From Lucifuga dentata (taxonomy: Eukaryota; Chordata; Actinopteri; Ophidiiformes; Bythitidae), in assembly GCA_014773175.1 (NCBI GenBank), contig VXCM01002511.1, positions 1 through 64,000 on the forward strand: 64,000 bases of DNA, given 5' to 3'. The first letter of the stretch is position 1, and the number at the start of each line of letters is the position of its first letter. The position numbers and the translations under genes were made by a program. Under the pieces are notes generated by a model, which was not told the origin of the DNA, searched no databases, and worked only from the letters and a program-made list of their open reading frames with translations. Shown here one piece after another: positions 40,803 to 46,867 of this stretch.

Positions 40803-43800
40803 CATACAATTTTCATATTTTGTGCAATTACGTATTTGTGTCTTTGACTAGAGGCAAAATATGTGAGAACAACACAACAACGTGATATTTTCAACTCTTC
40901 AGCATTTTGGAAGCGCAAGCTTCAGCAAATTGCAATCACAGGCTGCAGTTCCGCAGGAAATGCATTTGTAGTTATTGTACTTCTTCTGGACAGATTTTCA
41001 GCATACTTCTCGTCCTGCACGATTGGGCCAAGCCCCACATCTTAAACCTCACAATGTGCAACCTGATACAGAGAACGCTGCTATGACTTTTCTAACTGAT
41101 CCAACTGATGGTTTTCGTATTTTATTATATATACATATAGGACATTTTGTTTTAAGAATCTGAGATACCATTCAACATATAGCATTTAATGAGTTATTAT
41201 GGCTTCTATTGTGGCAAAATGCTAAAATAGCTCATAATAACAAATGCTTAAAAATCTGCAATACAATCATGTTGCTCAGCATCGCAATCACACACATTTT
41301 CTTCAGGAAATGTAAATCTAGTTATTATTATTATTACCTTCCTACTCTGGATTATTAACCTCATGGGGACTGGGAGACCTTAAGTCGCCCTATTTAATGC
41401 ACAGAGCTAAAATATCCAGAATCTGGGATTTCAATGCTGCAATCCAAACTAGACCTATCAGATGGTTTTATGAAAGCACTATAATTTTAATTGCAATGTG
41501 CAAAATGTGACAATAACTGGGATAGGCTCCAGACCCCCCATGACCCTCAACAGGATAAACAGGTACAGAAAATGGATGGATGGATGGATGGATGGATGGA
41601 TGGATATTACAAAATGTATTCCATTTAGGTATTAAAAATTATGTCATTTTTCTTAACAATCACAGACATAATTATATAATTACATAATTATGAGGACGTC
41701 AAACTGGAACGGTCTTTTTCTACTGGAAATTATTTTGGGAGAAATGTTTTAGCAATACAACAGATAGAGTGAAAAGACGTGAAAAGTATGCATTGGAAAA
41801 ATATTAAAAAGTAAATATAGCCACAATAAGCGGGGTCTAAGCACATGCAACAATAAATGAATGATTCAGCTGTTGCCGAAGTTGTGTTTGCAGATATTCA
41901 CCAAGTTTGGTGACAACAGAGTTAATCATTCATGAGCTATCACAGTTTTAGTCAAATAAGCCACGCCCACTTGACTTTGTCAGCCAACTGCAACAAAATG
42001 ATAAAGAAAATCAAAAAAGTAAGAAGGTACTTTTTTCCAGCTTGGTTCAGACATTGTATATGCAAGGCTTTGCATCAATGGAGTCAAAATTGTTGGAGGA
42101 GTAGTGAAAAAACAGTTCTGGATAAAAATCAAGATGGCAGAAAATGTAGGCAGGGTAAAGGCTGGACTAAATTGTTGGATGCATATAGACCCAAAGAATG
42201 ACTTATGACTTATAGTACAATAGTTATAGGCCAAAGTGTAAACACGTTTATTATAGCACCACCTTCAGGCCAATCCATGTAATTTTTTTCCTGAGTAGTG
42301 GATGAGATGGTAAACCAGTCTGTTAAGTTTTGGTGCTGTAGCTTTTATGGTGTTTGAGAAAGAAATGCTTAAACCAAAATTTGCAAAACATTCAAAATGG
42401 CGGAAAAACTACCACTTGGAAATGGGCGTGGCTTACATGGATAGATGTGTTTTAGCCCAAGGAATACAGAGAAAAAAGAATTTTGATTCTACGATCTGTG
42501 GTTTAGAAGTTATTCATGAAAGTTTATTGTGGGTATAGCGGTGGTTATAGCACCCCCATCAGGTCAGCTGATGACTCATTTTATTCAGATGTCTTTAGTG
42601 AACATGTCCACCAAGTTTGGTTACAGTAGAATAATTCTTTCAGGAGATATATGACATTTTATGACATATATGATATGTCATAAAATAAGCCACGCCTACA
42701 ACTTTGTCAGCCTATTGCAGAAAAACGATTAAAAAAAAATATCAAAAAACAAAGTGATAACTTCTTTCCAGCTTGGTCCAGACATGCCACATGCAAATTT
42801 TGGTAATGACTGAGCCAAAACTGTAGGCCGTGAAAGAAAAATACGGTTTCGGAAATAATTCAAAATGGTGGAAAATCTTCCCAGGCAGAAATGGGCGTGG
42901 CCTATGTGGATAGATGCGTATACATCCAAGGAATTGAAGGAACAAAGAATTTTGATTCTATGACTTACGGTTCAAAAGTTATAGACCAATATACGCCAAA
43001 ATTTTGAATTTGTTTGTTATAGCGCCACCTTCAGTCCAATCGGTTTGGGTTTGATGCCTGAGTAGTGGTGAAGTTTTTGAAGCTATGTGCCAAGTTTTGT
43101 AGCTCTAGCTTTTACACTTTCTGCTGCCCAGATACTTTTAGCAGAGAAGAAGAATAAAAATAATAATAATAATAATCCTAACAATTTCAGGAGGGTTCCC
43201 AGCACTTTGTGCTTGAACCCCTAATTAAAAAATACTATAATGACAACAGTAAATGATAACATTAACTCTCACTTTACGGCCAGCCATGATTTCTCACACA
43301 CTGAGTTAACATGCTGTTGACTGAAAGTGGGAGAGCAGAACAGACATGACTTTTTCAAGCACAATGAAAGAAAACATGGAAAAATATTTTAAGAATAAGG
43401 TGCGTCTATCTCCTGCTCTTTTGTTATGTCTCAATCTTACTTGTGGCAGTCTTTCCACAAATCCTTAGTACACAATGAAGAAAAAATAACAATGGTGTCT
43501 CATACAAAATTTTCTGAACAATTACAATAAAATCTGAAAAAACAAACAACCAACTACAATATAAACCTCCAGATGTATTTGGAGGTTTATGATAGTGTAC
43601 CAATGTTAGCCCTGTAAAAACTAAGAAATTAGGAATGATGTATGGCTGATCTGATCTGTGGTTAGTTTTTATACCCTGCAACTTTGCCACTAAGTAAATA
43701 TACAAATTCCTGCCTTGGTATACATTTTAAAATAGCCTGTGGGGACATGTAAAGAGATGTTAAAGATTAATTAAGAGCCAGTTCTAACAGTAGGAAAAGC

Positions 43801-45035
43801 CAATGACTTAAAAAATAATAATATTAAATTACACAAATGTTGTGAATTAATTTTAGAATTTAAACATCAGAAAAGAGTTTGATTAAGGGGGAAATGTAAT
43901 ATTACCTTCTCACAAAAGCCTGAGTCAGGGGAAAAATACAATTTTAAAAAAATCATCAAGGCCCACTACTTTAGAAAGTACTTTGCTCTTATAAAGTTCA
44001 GTGCAAAATTGCATAAAACTCAAGCACACCAGAAACATATTAATTAAAAATCACATTAATTGAAAACATTAGTTTTCATTAGGTACATTAGGTAGTTCAT
44101 TAGGTACGTGCTGATAGCACCTGACACTGACTGGGGAAATGATTCATCAACCAAATAAATCAGCCAATTTATGCTTCAAGGAGAATCTCCATGTTTGGTC
44201 TGGATAACATCATGGCTGTGTCAAAATAGGTGGGAACGTGTCCAGATGTATTACCTTCATACAAAATGTAAATTTAAATTAGACATCCCATAGGTAAAAG
44301 GCTCATTGGAGTTAGCCTGTTTCTTTGCCTATGGCATTGCTTCTACTATAACATGCTGTGGCCTCTGATATCTCGTGAGATACAAATCCTAAATATTCTT
44401 ATTATATTAAGAACACAATAATACTTTGACCTTTTTAAAAAGCAAAATAATCTGCTCACCATCTAAACTACCTCATTTCATTTTTATTTAAACCTGATTA
44501 ATTATTGTAAGTTAATAATTTAAACAATGGTGGTCTGAGAAAATTATCATGGGACTAATAACTCATGAACAGTTTCACTGTAAAGTAAATATACCTGAAA
44601 TGTGAGCTTCCCTGTAACATGCAACTTTATGGCATGTACCTCTGCCATTCAGAAATATGCCAATATGAAATACTGCCACATACATGTTATAATACGGCTC
44701 ATCTCGACACATATCCCATTCCTCTGATACTTTCGGTATATGTATAAATTAGTCTTCAGCTTTAGTTTGAATATTTTATCTTTTAAAATTAGCGCTTAAT
44801 AGAATCTCCCTTCCTGCCGTCTAGTGGGAAGAACGGTGTATCATAAAATCCATTCAGCAAACACGTTATTTCAACAAAACTGTACCCACTGCTAGCGAGA
44901 AAACGTGTTTAATGTTTTTTAATTTCATTTATTTATTTATTATTATTATTATTTATTTTTTTTTTAACAGACAAAATTAGTCAGCAGGAAAATCAACTCC
45001 TCACTCACCTTTGTGTACAACTCGTTCACCGCCAT
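75..45035 (-). CDS. myo5b: Unconventional myosin Vb heavy chain, 5' part of gene (8 coding exons, 3' end outside window)
   Basis: Class V myosin: an actin-based, processive ATPase motor that carries Rab11/Rab8-type recycling vesicles. Eight exons join in frame (27+111+172+145+157+144+82+108 nt), giving residues 1-315 plus one base. Visible in order: start MAVNELYTK; the N-terminal SH3-like segment with [10 protein letters not shown] (about 13-22); the motor core with [20 protein letters not shown]; the P-loop GESGAGKT at 163-170; switch I with NDNSSR at 214-219; then [11 protein letters not shown] and the start of the upper 50-kDa region. All junctions are GT-AG. The rest of the motor, IQ motifs, coiled coil and cargo-binding tail must lie beyond base 1. 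Known family members run about 1,850 residues. The 5b paralogue is chosen over 5a and 5c from residues such as KYIQIGF and SNHIYTYCG, and because cfap53 lies immediately upstream, as in mammals. No frame break was seen. Confidence 0.95.
693..774 (-). CDS. myo5b: myo5b coding exon 7
   Basis: 27 codons plus one base, residues 253-279: [19 protein letters not shown] to FRDLGL. This is the conserved myosin segment [11 protein letters not shown]. The donor is GTGAGT. Confidence 0.95.
840..2255 (+). mobile_element. 5' part of a non-LTR retrotransposon (ORF1 and start of ORF2)
   Basis: Lies in myo5b intron 6. At 1099-1323 a coiled-coil ORF1 segment reads [20 protein letters not shown] with heptad-like spacing. 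Broken frames at 1400-1850 show the RRM/C-terminal ORF1 blocks [20 protein letters not shown] and [17 protein letters not shown]. From about 1980 an ORF2 leader reads [20 protein letters not shown] then [16 protein letters not shown], the usual start of LINE endonuclease. Stops and frameshifts show it is dead. A related ORF1 copy lies at 26772-27030 on the other strand. Family not assigned. Confidence 0.75.
2256..3600 (+). repeat. Degenerate tandem repeat block, GGGGTCCAAGCA-end family
   Basis: Phrases such as GGAAAATTCTGTTGACA, GAAGTTGGTTTGAAGTTTCTA and GTATGAAGGAGTGGGAAG recur near 2290, 2480, 2640, 2980, 3230 and 3340 in divergent copies. The block ends in an (AAT)n tract and GTGCTTGGACCCCTAATAAT, the same 3' end as the repeats at 37.6-39.4 kb and 41.8-43.2 kb. 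No coding capacity seen. Confidence 0.7.
3690..3810 (+). repeat. Short transposon-end-like fragment (hAT type)
   Basis: Contains ATATCGCGATAATACGG, CACGATAACCGTG and ends CATGACAGCCCTA, resembling the common vertebrate hAT terminus whose ends read TAGGGCTGTCA. The left end was not found. Confidence 0.4.
3838..4714 (+). mobile_element. L2-type LINE, 3' end (reverse transcriptase C terminus plus 3' UTR)
   Basis: Translation shows [33 protein letters not shown], then in other frames [18 protein letters not shown], [16 protein letters not shown] and [10 protein letters not shown]. This order is typical of the L2 reverse transcriptase C terminus. The tail reads GAAAGGTGCTGTACAAATAAAG followed by (ATT)n, the L2 3' end. 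Several frameshifts are present, and a hairpin insertion splits it at 4151-4219. Confidence 0.85.
4151..4219. repeat. Hairpin-forming microsatellite insertion inside the L2 copy
   Basis: A (TGATG)n-like run, a GATAT/GATAC/AATAC centre and a (CATCA)n run form an inverted repeat. The motif CACTTT occurs at both edges (4145-4150 and 4220-4225), and the L2 sequence resumes right after it, so this is an insertion or expansion within the L2 copy. Confidence 0.55.
4716..5142 (+). mobile_element. Non-LTR reverse transcriptase fragment abutting myo5b exon 6
   Basis: Encodes [36 protein letters not shown] and [20 protein letters not shown]. These correspond to the late reverse transcriptase region (FLGVIID...; IAKSIGII; YPYLTYCSIVWAS; LQKRAIRLI) of a LINE different from the L2 copy just before it. 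Frames are broken near 4890. The similarity runs to about 5142, and the myo5b exon 6 donor is at 5145. Confidence 0.8.
5146..5289 (-). CDS. myo5b: myo5b coding exon 6 (switch I)
   Basis: 48 codons, phase 0, residues 205-252, [19 protein letters not shown] to EKSRVVFQ. It includes switch I (N-x-N-S-S-R), which coordinates the nucleotide gamma phosphate and magnesium. The donor is GTAAAT at 5145. LINE-derived sequence begins almost directly inside the intron. Confidence 0.97.
5290..6084 (-). other. myo5b intron 5, no recognised element
   Basis: 795 bp of AT-rich sequence between exons 5 and 6. I see no repeat ends, coding segment or RNA gene in it. Confidence 0.6.
6085..6241 (-). CDS. myo5b: myo5b coding exon 5 (P-loop)
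   Basis: One base plus 52 codons, residues 152-204. It contains the nucleotide-binding P-loop GESGAGKT (163-170) and the following [15 protein letters not shown] helix, ending at SSPIME before a GTGAGT donor. Reading past the donor runs into intron sequence, so the exon limit is firm. Confidence 0.97.
6706..6905. repeat. Poly(T) and (CA)n microsatellites
   Basis: A T run of about 35 at 6711-6744 and a CA tract at 6828-6905, interrupted by a single N at 6875. The tract length is therefore uncertain. Confidence 0.9.
7411..7539. repeat. Exact 64-bp direct duplication around one N
   Basis: 7411-7474 and 7476-7539 are identical and separated by a single N at 7475. This is most simply an unmerged contig overlap. 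Confidence 0.85.
8209..8341. repeat. Exact 66-bp direct duplication around one N
   Basis: 8209-8274 and 8276-8341 are identical with N at 8275, the same assembly signature as at 7475. Confidence 0.85.
9060..9133. repeat. hAT-type 3' terminus, solo
   Basis: Reads CGCGGCCCACCTG and ends ACACTTTGGGAATCACTG, which inverted gives CAGTGATTCCCAAAGTGT, a well-known hAT terminus. A second solo end in the same orientation lies at 12863-12930. No partner left end was found for either. Confidence 0.6.
9135..9365 (+). mobile_element. LINE 3' UTR tail
   Basis: Contains AAATAGCCTTTTGGCTAATA and TTAATGTGCATTGTCCCTGC followed by AAATAAATCAATAAACAAAC, a fish LINE 3' UTR and A-rich tail. No coding part is attached. 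Confidence 0.55.
9840..9922. repeat. Tetranucleotide microsatellite
   Basis: (GTAT)n passes into (CTAT)n and then (CTGT)n with few interruptions. Confidence 0.9.
10160..11215 (-). mobile_element. hAT transposon remnant with 8-bp target duplication
   Basis: 1,056 bp. Ends are CAGGGGTGCACATAA and, inverted, CAGTGGTGCACATAA. Both sides carry the same octamer TTAATAAT (10152-10159 and 11216-11223), the diagnostic hAT target duplication. Minus-strand coding at 10394-10831 gives 145 residues including [20 protein letters not shown], the hAT C-terminal dimerisation motif (A-C-E-R-x-F-S). The frame then breaks near 10397 and resumes as [17 protein letters not shown]. The N-terminal zinc finger and catalytic core are missing, so it is an internally deleted, dead copy. 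Confidence 0.9.
11217..12850. other. Unclassified repeat-derived sequence inside the nest
   Basis: No clear coding sequence. A short frame near 12095-12135 reads [13 protein letters not shown] but is not supported by length or context. Probably filler from older insertions. Confidence 0.4.
13272..13516. repeat. Poly(A) and (CA)n microsatellites
   Basis: An A run with N at 13285, then a CA tract of about 24 units at 13468-13516. Confidence 0.9.
14095..14239 (-). CDS. myo5b: myo5b coding exon 4
   Basis: Completes Gly104, then [13 protein letters not shown] through [18 protein letters not shown] (to the split Arg152). This is the N-terminal motor region just before the P-loop. The acceptor is CTTCAG and the donor GTAAGG. 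Intron 3 (14240-20035) holds a Tc1-type element, L1 and mariner fragments. Confidence 0.96.
14854..15066 (+). repeat. Deleted duplicate of 12994-13437
   Basis: Matches the MITE right half and its flanking non-repeat DNA (AATTTATGTGTACTATAAAT, TTCTGTCTACGCTTGCCTG), with the middle of about 215 bp missing. Both MITE and host flank are copied, so this is a local duplication, not a new insertion. Confidence 0.8.
15080..15474 (+). mobile_element. Internally deleted mariner element
   Basis: Ends TAGGGTATCCCAAAAAAATG and inverted CAGGGTGTCCCAAAAAAAAA, with TA on each side. Between them a short start [19 protein letters not shown] survives, typical of the mariner transposase N terminus, plus a trace of the C terminus. 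The DDD catalytic core is deleted. Confidence 0.8.
15965..16140 (-). mobile_element. LINE 3' end fragment with A-rich run
   Basis: TGACCTTTATTTTACCAGAT, CATTGAGATAAAAATCTC and TGGCCAAGGCAGTAGCA match the common fish LINE tail. An A run with N at 16096 follows. Confidence 0.5.
16830..17275 (+). mobile_element. L1-type reverse transcriptase fragment
   Basis: Translates to [32 protein letters not shown], then in shifted frames [16 protein letters not shown] and an FDR-M-E-W-like catalytic neighbourhood. This is the L1 finger/palm region. It includes an exact 64-bp duplication around N at 17024. A 77-bp piece of the same region recurs at 18692-18768. Confidence 0.85.
16960..17088. repeat. Exact 64-bp direct duplication around one N
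   Basis: 16960-17023 equals 17025-17088, with N at 17024. Assembly overlap signature within the L1 fragment. Confidence 0.85.
18323..18501. repeat. (CA)n/(CG)n microsatellite duplicated around one N
   Basis: A CGCGCG-(CA)n-CGGGCCCTTGATGAGG unit occurs twice on either side of N at 18439. Confidence 0.85.
18590..20000. mobile_element. Tc1/mariner-like non-autonomous element
   Basis: Ends CACTATATCTCCAAAAGTAT and the inverted CACTATATCTCCAAAAATAT, bordered by TA (18588-18589 and 20001-20002); the inverted repeat continues into TGTGGACACC. The right portion (AGACGCTTCCACTTCACAAT, ATTTCATGAACTGACTTGTG) belongs to a fish-wide repeat with these ends. An L1 fragment at 18692-18768 sits inside. No intact transposase. 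Confidence 0.75.
20036..20207 (-). CDS. myo5b: myo5b coding exon 3
   Basis: 57 codons plus one base, residues 47-103. It opens with [15 protein letters not shown] and carries [18 protein letters not shown], which is invariant in class V myosins, ending at NHIYTYC. The acceptor is GTCATAG and the donor GTCAGT. Intron 2 is only 896 bp. Confidence 0.95.
20275..20560 (-). mobile_element. LINE 3' end, minus strand
   Basis: On the minus strand the tail reads GACAATAAAGGTATTGTATTG. Upstream coding traces ([17 protein letters not shown]) resemble the basic C terminus of LINE reverse transcriptases. It lies in intron 3 close to exon 3. Confidence 0.5.
21104..21214 (-). CDS. myo5b: myo5b coding exon 2
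   Basis: 37 codons, phase 0 at both ends, residues 10-46, from [13 protein letters not shown] to LKLEDET. The acceptor is TTACTGCAG and the donor GTATTT. It encodes the N-terminal SH3-like domain that precedes the motor core. Confidence 0.93.
21540..21625 (+). mobile_element. LINE 3' tail
   Basis: CTGTAAAGCGTCCTTGAGTG, GGAAAAGCACTCTAAATAAA and (TTA)n form a CR1/RTE-like LINE 3' terminus. Confidence 0.55.
21798..21872. repeat. (CT)n microsatellite
   Basis: Impure CT/GTCT tract of about 75 bp. Confidence 0.9.
22126..23423. mobile_element. PIF/Harbinger-like non-autonomous element
   Basis: About 1.3 kb between GGGGCCTCATTTATAAAACA and an inverted GGGGACTCATTTATAACTGT, followed on both sides by TGCG-type subterminal sequence. 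These ends are typical of fish Harbinger-type MITEs. A 3-bp target duplication was not clear. No transposase frame survives. Confidence 0.7.
23560..24730 (-). mobile_element. Minus-strand LINE: ORF1 C terminus and ORF2 endonuclease
   Basis: Reading right to left: 24449-24727 gives [20 protein letters not shown], the ORF1 nucleic-acid-binding region. About 24060-23570 gives DGSGGGVSF, then IMGNFNIN and [20 protein letters not shown] followed by ISDHLPVF. The last holds the S-D-H catalytic motif of apurinic-type LINE endonucleases. Frames are broken. Its coding style resembles the LINE at 840-2255. Confidence 0.75.
25369..25499. repeat. Exact 65-bp direct duplication around one N
   Basis: 25369-25433 equals 25435-25499, with N at 25434. 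Assembly signature. Confidence 0.85.
25562..25613. repeat. Perfect 25-bp-arm palindrome with 2-base loop
   Basis: Left arm 25562-25586 and right arm 25589-25613 are exact reverse complements (core TTCCGTCTAATAACTTGAGT), with CA between. Confidence 0.9.
25680..26590. other. Unclassified CT-rich, LTR-leader-like sequence
   Basis: Pyrimidine-rich DNA with a TATTTAAAT motif near 25697 and GTTTAATAAAGTAT near 26600, somewhat like the U3-R-U5 layout of an LTR. No paired LTR, primer site or coding partner was found. It contains the 64-bp N-flanked duplication at 26150-26278. Origin unresolved. Confidence 0.3.
26150..26278. repeat. Exact 64-bp direct duplication around one N
   Basis: 26150-26213 equals 26215-26278, with N at 26214. 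Assembly signature. Confidence 0.85.
26772..27030 (-). mobile_element. LINE ORF1 coiled-coil fragment
   Basis: Reads [20 protein letters not shown], then [20 protein letters not shown] and [13 protein letters not shown]. It parallels the ORF1 at 1099-1323 ([16 protein letters not shown]..., FSQTQIDDL), so both come from related elements. The ORF1 C terminus is not attached. Confidence 0.65.
27531..27565. repeat. Perfect 17-bp-arm palindrome with 1-base loop
   Basis: CATGTTCTTATTGCTTT at 27531-27547 is followed by one G and then its exact reverse complement to 27565. Confidence 0.9.
27800..27975 (+). repeat. Fish interspersed repeat (RTE/SINE-like)
   Basis: CCATCCATTCATCCATCATC, CTGCTTATCC, GGCTAGAGCCTATCTCAGC, CTGGACAGGTCGCCAGCCCA and ACAAATTCATTCACACCTAT form the well-known teleost repeat around the 3' part of RTE-type LINEs. 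Confidence 0.65.
29629..30155 (-). mobile_element. Internally deleted Tc1-like element inside L1
   Basis: 527 bp with ends CACTGCCCGGCCAAAAAAAA and inverted CACTGCCTGGCCAAAAAAAA, flanked by TA on both sides. The minus strand keeps the transposase N-terminal HTH ([33 protein letters not shown]). It then jumps to the C terminus ending [14 protein letters not shown]. The DDE core is absent. Confidence 0.9.
31850..32140 (+). mobile_element. C-terminal reverse transcriptase piece of another LINE
   Basis: [12 protein letters not shown] is followed by [20 protein letters not shown] and [20 protein letters not shown] then [16 protein letters not shown]. This is the conserved LINE C-terminal reverse transcriptase region, different from L1. 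It lies between two L1-derived blocks. Confidence 0.7.
32788..32886. repeat. (CT)n tract duplicated around one N
   Basis: (CT)n-CGATTTTATTAAACTATG occurs before and after N at 32862. Confidence 0.85.
33300..34620. other. Unclassified, possibly LTR-like sequence
   Basis: CT-rich 33480-33600, no convincing protein. Includes an exact 67-bp direct duplication around N at 34212 (34145-34211 and 34213-34279). Nothing identifiable beyond that. Confidence 0.35.
34633..35755 (+). mobile_element. LINE 3' end split by a Harbinger-like MITE
   Basis: Before the insert: [20 protein letters not shown], the basic C terminus of a LINE reverse transcriptase. After it: [16 protein letters not shown] residues, then a 3' end with AAATTTCCCCTAGTAGGATA and AATAAAGATTTGAACTTGAA. 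The two parts resume on either side of 34724-35460. Confidence 0.65.
34724..35460. mobile_element. Harbinger-like MITE
   Basis: 737 bp with ends GGCCCAGATTCATAAA and inverted AGCCCAGATTCATGAA. Its interior (AAGGAGTGTAGCGTTGCCTT, GTCACATGAAGGT, GGTGTGACAGGTAAAAGC) also occurs at 8808-8940, marking a second, truncated copy in intron 4. The 3-bp target duplication was not resolved. Confidence 0.7.
36145..36190. repeat. (CT)n then (AG)n around one N
   Basis: CT run to 36178, N at 36179, then CAGAGAGAGA. Confidence 0.9.
36200..37600. other. myo5b intron 1 stretch with no recognised element
   Basis: No coding segment, transposon end or RNA gene noticed. Confidence 0.5.
37605..38860 (+). repeat. 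GGGGTCCAAGCA-end repeat, copy with internal 450-bp periodicity
   Basis: AATGGGCGTGGC recurs at about 37961 and 38408. CACCAAGTTTGGTGACAATA, GCGCCCCCATCAGGTCAG and GCGCCACCTTCAGGCC mark the units. The copy ends in (AGA)n, (AAT)n and TGCTTGGACCCCTAA. The same repeat restarts at 38863 and again at 41812. Confidence 0.75.
38863..39375 (+). repeat. GGGGTCCAAGCA-end repeat, chimeric copy
   Basis: Starts ACAGCCACAAGCAGCAATAA and GTGGGGTCCAAGCA, then after a short hairpin passes into the AGTATGAAGGAGTGGGAAGA type seen at 3100-3480, ending in (AAT)n. It joins the two subtypes of the family in one copy. A perfect hairpin lies at 39219-39265. Confidence 0.7.
39540..40660 (+). mobile_element. LINE ORF2 endonuclease N terminus
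   Basis: 40274-40516 reads [20 protein letters not shown], then [19 protein letters not shown] and [14 protein letters not shown]. These are the N-terminal blocks of an apurinic-type LINE endonuclease (N-T-R-S-L; L-x-E-T-W; G-G-G-I). A shifted frame continues [14 protein letters not shown]. The 5' part (39540-40270) is pyrimidine-rich leader. No reverse transcriptase is attached. Confidence 0.75.
41515..41606 (+). mobile_element. RTE-type LINE 3' tail with (GGAT)n
   Basis: TGGGATAGGCTCCAGACCCC, GACCCTCAACAGGATAAACA and (ATGG)n, the usual 3' tail of fish RTE elements. Confidence 0.7.
41812..43230 (+). repeat. GGGGTCCAAGCA-end repeat, full-length-like copy
   Basis: Starts ATAGCCACAATAAGCGGGGT, contains two AATGGGCGTGGC units (about 42422 and 42891), and ends (AAT)n, GTGCTTGAACCCCTAATT. 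It has the same order of blocks as 37605-38860, so both descend from one composite parent. Confidence 0.75.
43235..45008. other. 5' end of myo5b intron 1, little recognised
   Basis: AT-rich, with a short hairpin at 43561-43590 (ATAAACCTCCA arms). No transposon end or coding segment recognised; because it adjoins the promoter side of the gene it could hold regulatory DNA, but nothing specific can be shown. Confidence 0.5.
45009..45035 (-). CDS. myo5b: myo5b coding exon 1
   Basis: Encodes MAVNELYTK and ends at a strong donor, GTGAGT, at 45008. The start resembles myosin Va/Vb N termini (M-A-x-x-E-L-Y). It is phase 0. The ATG is the only plausible start because the donor follows nine codons later. 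Intron 1 (21215-45008) is 23.8 kb. Confidence 0.88.
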
Positions 45036-46740
45036 CCTCCGTTTCCTCTCTGTACCGAACTACAACGATCGAGTCGTTTCCATTAAAAATCTCCGGTTAG
45101 CGTCTCTCTTCCACACGGGGAAAACTGTGACAACGTTCAGCGACCCACATCTCCTCACAAACCGGCGGAGTTTGCTTCAGTTCGCTCGGTGTTACCGTCT
45201 GGAGTTTCAGAAAGCGACCTGTCCGAAGGCTTTTTCCTGGTTACAGCAGGTGTTTCCGCGGACACTTGCTTTGCGTTGTTCTTACGCAAATTTCAATCCA
45301 GAGCGAGTAAAATACAGAGAAAAGGTAGTAACATCCACCAGGAAAGTGATTTTTAACAACATCGCTGACAACTAAAATCCAGAAGGGCCCATGTACTTCC
45401 TGAGAGTCCCTGGTTTAATTTCCACACAGGGTTTGAGGGCAGCCAGGTTCCCACTTGCTCACACTCCTACAGGATCATCCAAGTATTGCAATATCACCTG
45501 GAAACTCACTTCCTGTCATATGTCATTATATCTTGCGTCTTTTAAATAAATAAATACCTAAAAATGCTAATGAAATCCAACATCCAATATAGTTTTTTCC
45601 CCCAAAACCATTAACTGGCTTGAAATAATTCTAATTGGTTCTTCAAGTTTTTAGACCAACAAAAACCTAATTCTGAATTTAAATAGGATAATACTCAGAC
45701 ATTATTATTATTATTTTTTTTTTTTTAATGAAAACCCATTTTTTTTAAAGTAAAGAATTTCACTTTTGATTCTCTGCAGAATTTTTCTGTCATATCTTAG
45801 ACATATACTACCAGGGGGTGCTCCAAGTAGTCATACCACAGTTGAACAATCAGTTTTTATTACTCAGATGTGATAAATGTATTAACATCAGAATATCAGG
45901 AAAGAATCTTGGATAGAAGTTTTATAAACTTAAAAGTTTTCTACATCTTTAGTAGTTTACCACTTATTCATCCTCGACTCAATACTGTTTTTTTCTACTT
46001 TAGAAAAAGATTCCAACTGAAATAGATAGTTGACCTGCGCCAGTCCCCTCACAGTCCAACAAGGTCAAAGACACATTTTAAGGAGATAAATCTTATCACT
46101 GGCATTGTGTAATTGTAGACAGGATGTGGTGATAGTGGAAGATTGCGCCTGTTATACAAAATAGTTCTGTTACTTGAACATTAACCTGCAGTAATAACCA
46201 GCAATGCTCATTTCTTGTTCATCAATGTCTAAGATATTTGGTGTCAGATACTGGTTGTCATTGCATTTAAGTTGCCATTAAAATTAAATTTACCTTAGAA
46301 TAAGGGTTAAAATCACTCATCTTCTTCTTTGGGTTTTCAACTGTAGATCCTCCTTGTGTAATTTATTTGTTAAAGGAAGACTTCCATGTTGCAAAATATG
46401 TTGTGCTGGATCATATCTGAGTAAATGAGGGAGTTCATCCTAAACAATATCTCAGACTTGTCTGAACAAAAACAATACTCCTACACCAGTTAATCTGTCC
46501 TCTCCCAAACCACTCCTTCTGTTGGTATGGGGTGTTGACTTAGTTTACCTTCTTATGAAATGGTCCACCATTTTAGGCATTGTCCTTTTGTCATAATCAT
46601 GGGGTTAACTGCTAATTCAGCATTTCAACAATATTTTAGATACGCAACATGATATTCTAAGTCCGTTAAATCATTTTCCAAATGACTGATTGATTTCCAA
46701 ATAAATTTCTAAATTATTTTAATTGAGCTTCTAAAAGTAA
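45036..46740. other. myo5b upstream region
   Basis: About 45036-45330 is visibly richer in CG dinucleotides than its surroundings, consistent with the myo5b 5' UTR and promoter. No TATA box at a convincing distance. 45400-46740 is AT-rich with nothing recognised. Confidence 0.45.
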
Positions 46741-46867
46741 CAGTGTGGTGATTTCTGATGATGTACTTTGTGGTGTTCTTGTACTGACTGCATTAGTTTT
46801 CTGTGTGCTTATTTGGTCTGCTCTGTGTCCTTGTTTTTGTAATTATGTAATGCTGTGTGTATGGTTA

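Noticed and set aside
45013..45375. 120-codon plus-strand open frame over myo5b exon 1
   Set aside because: It is antisense to the real start exon and the CG-rich promoter side. No homology recognised.
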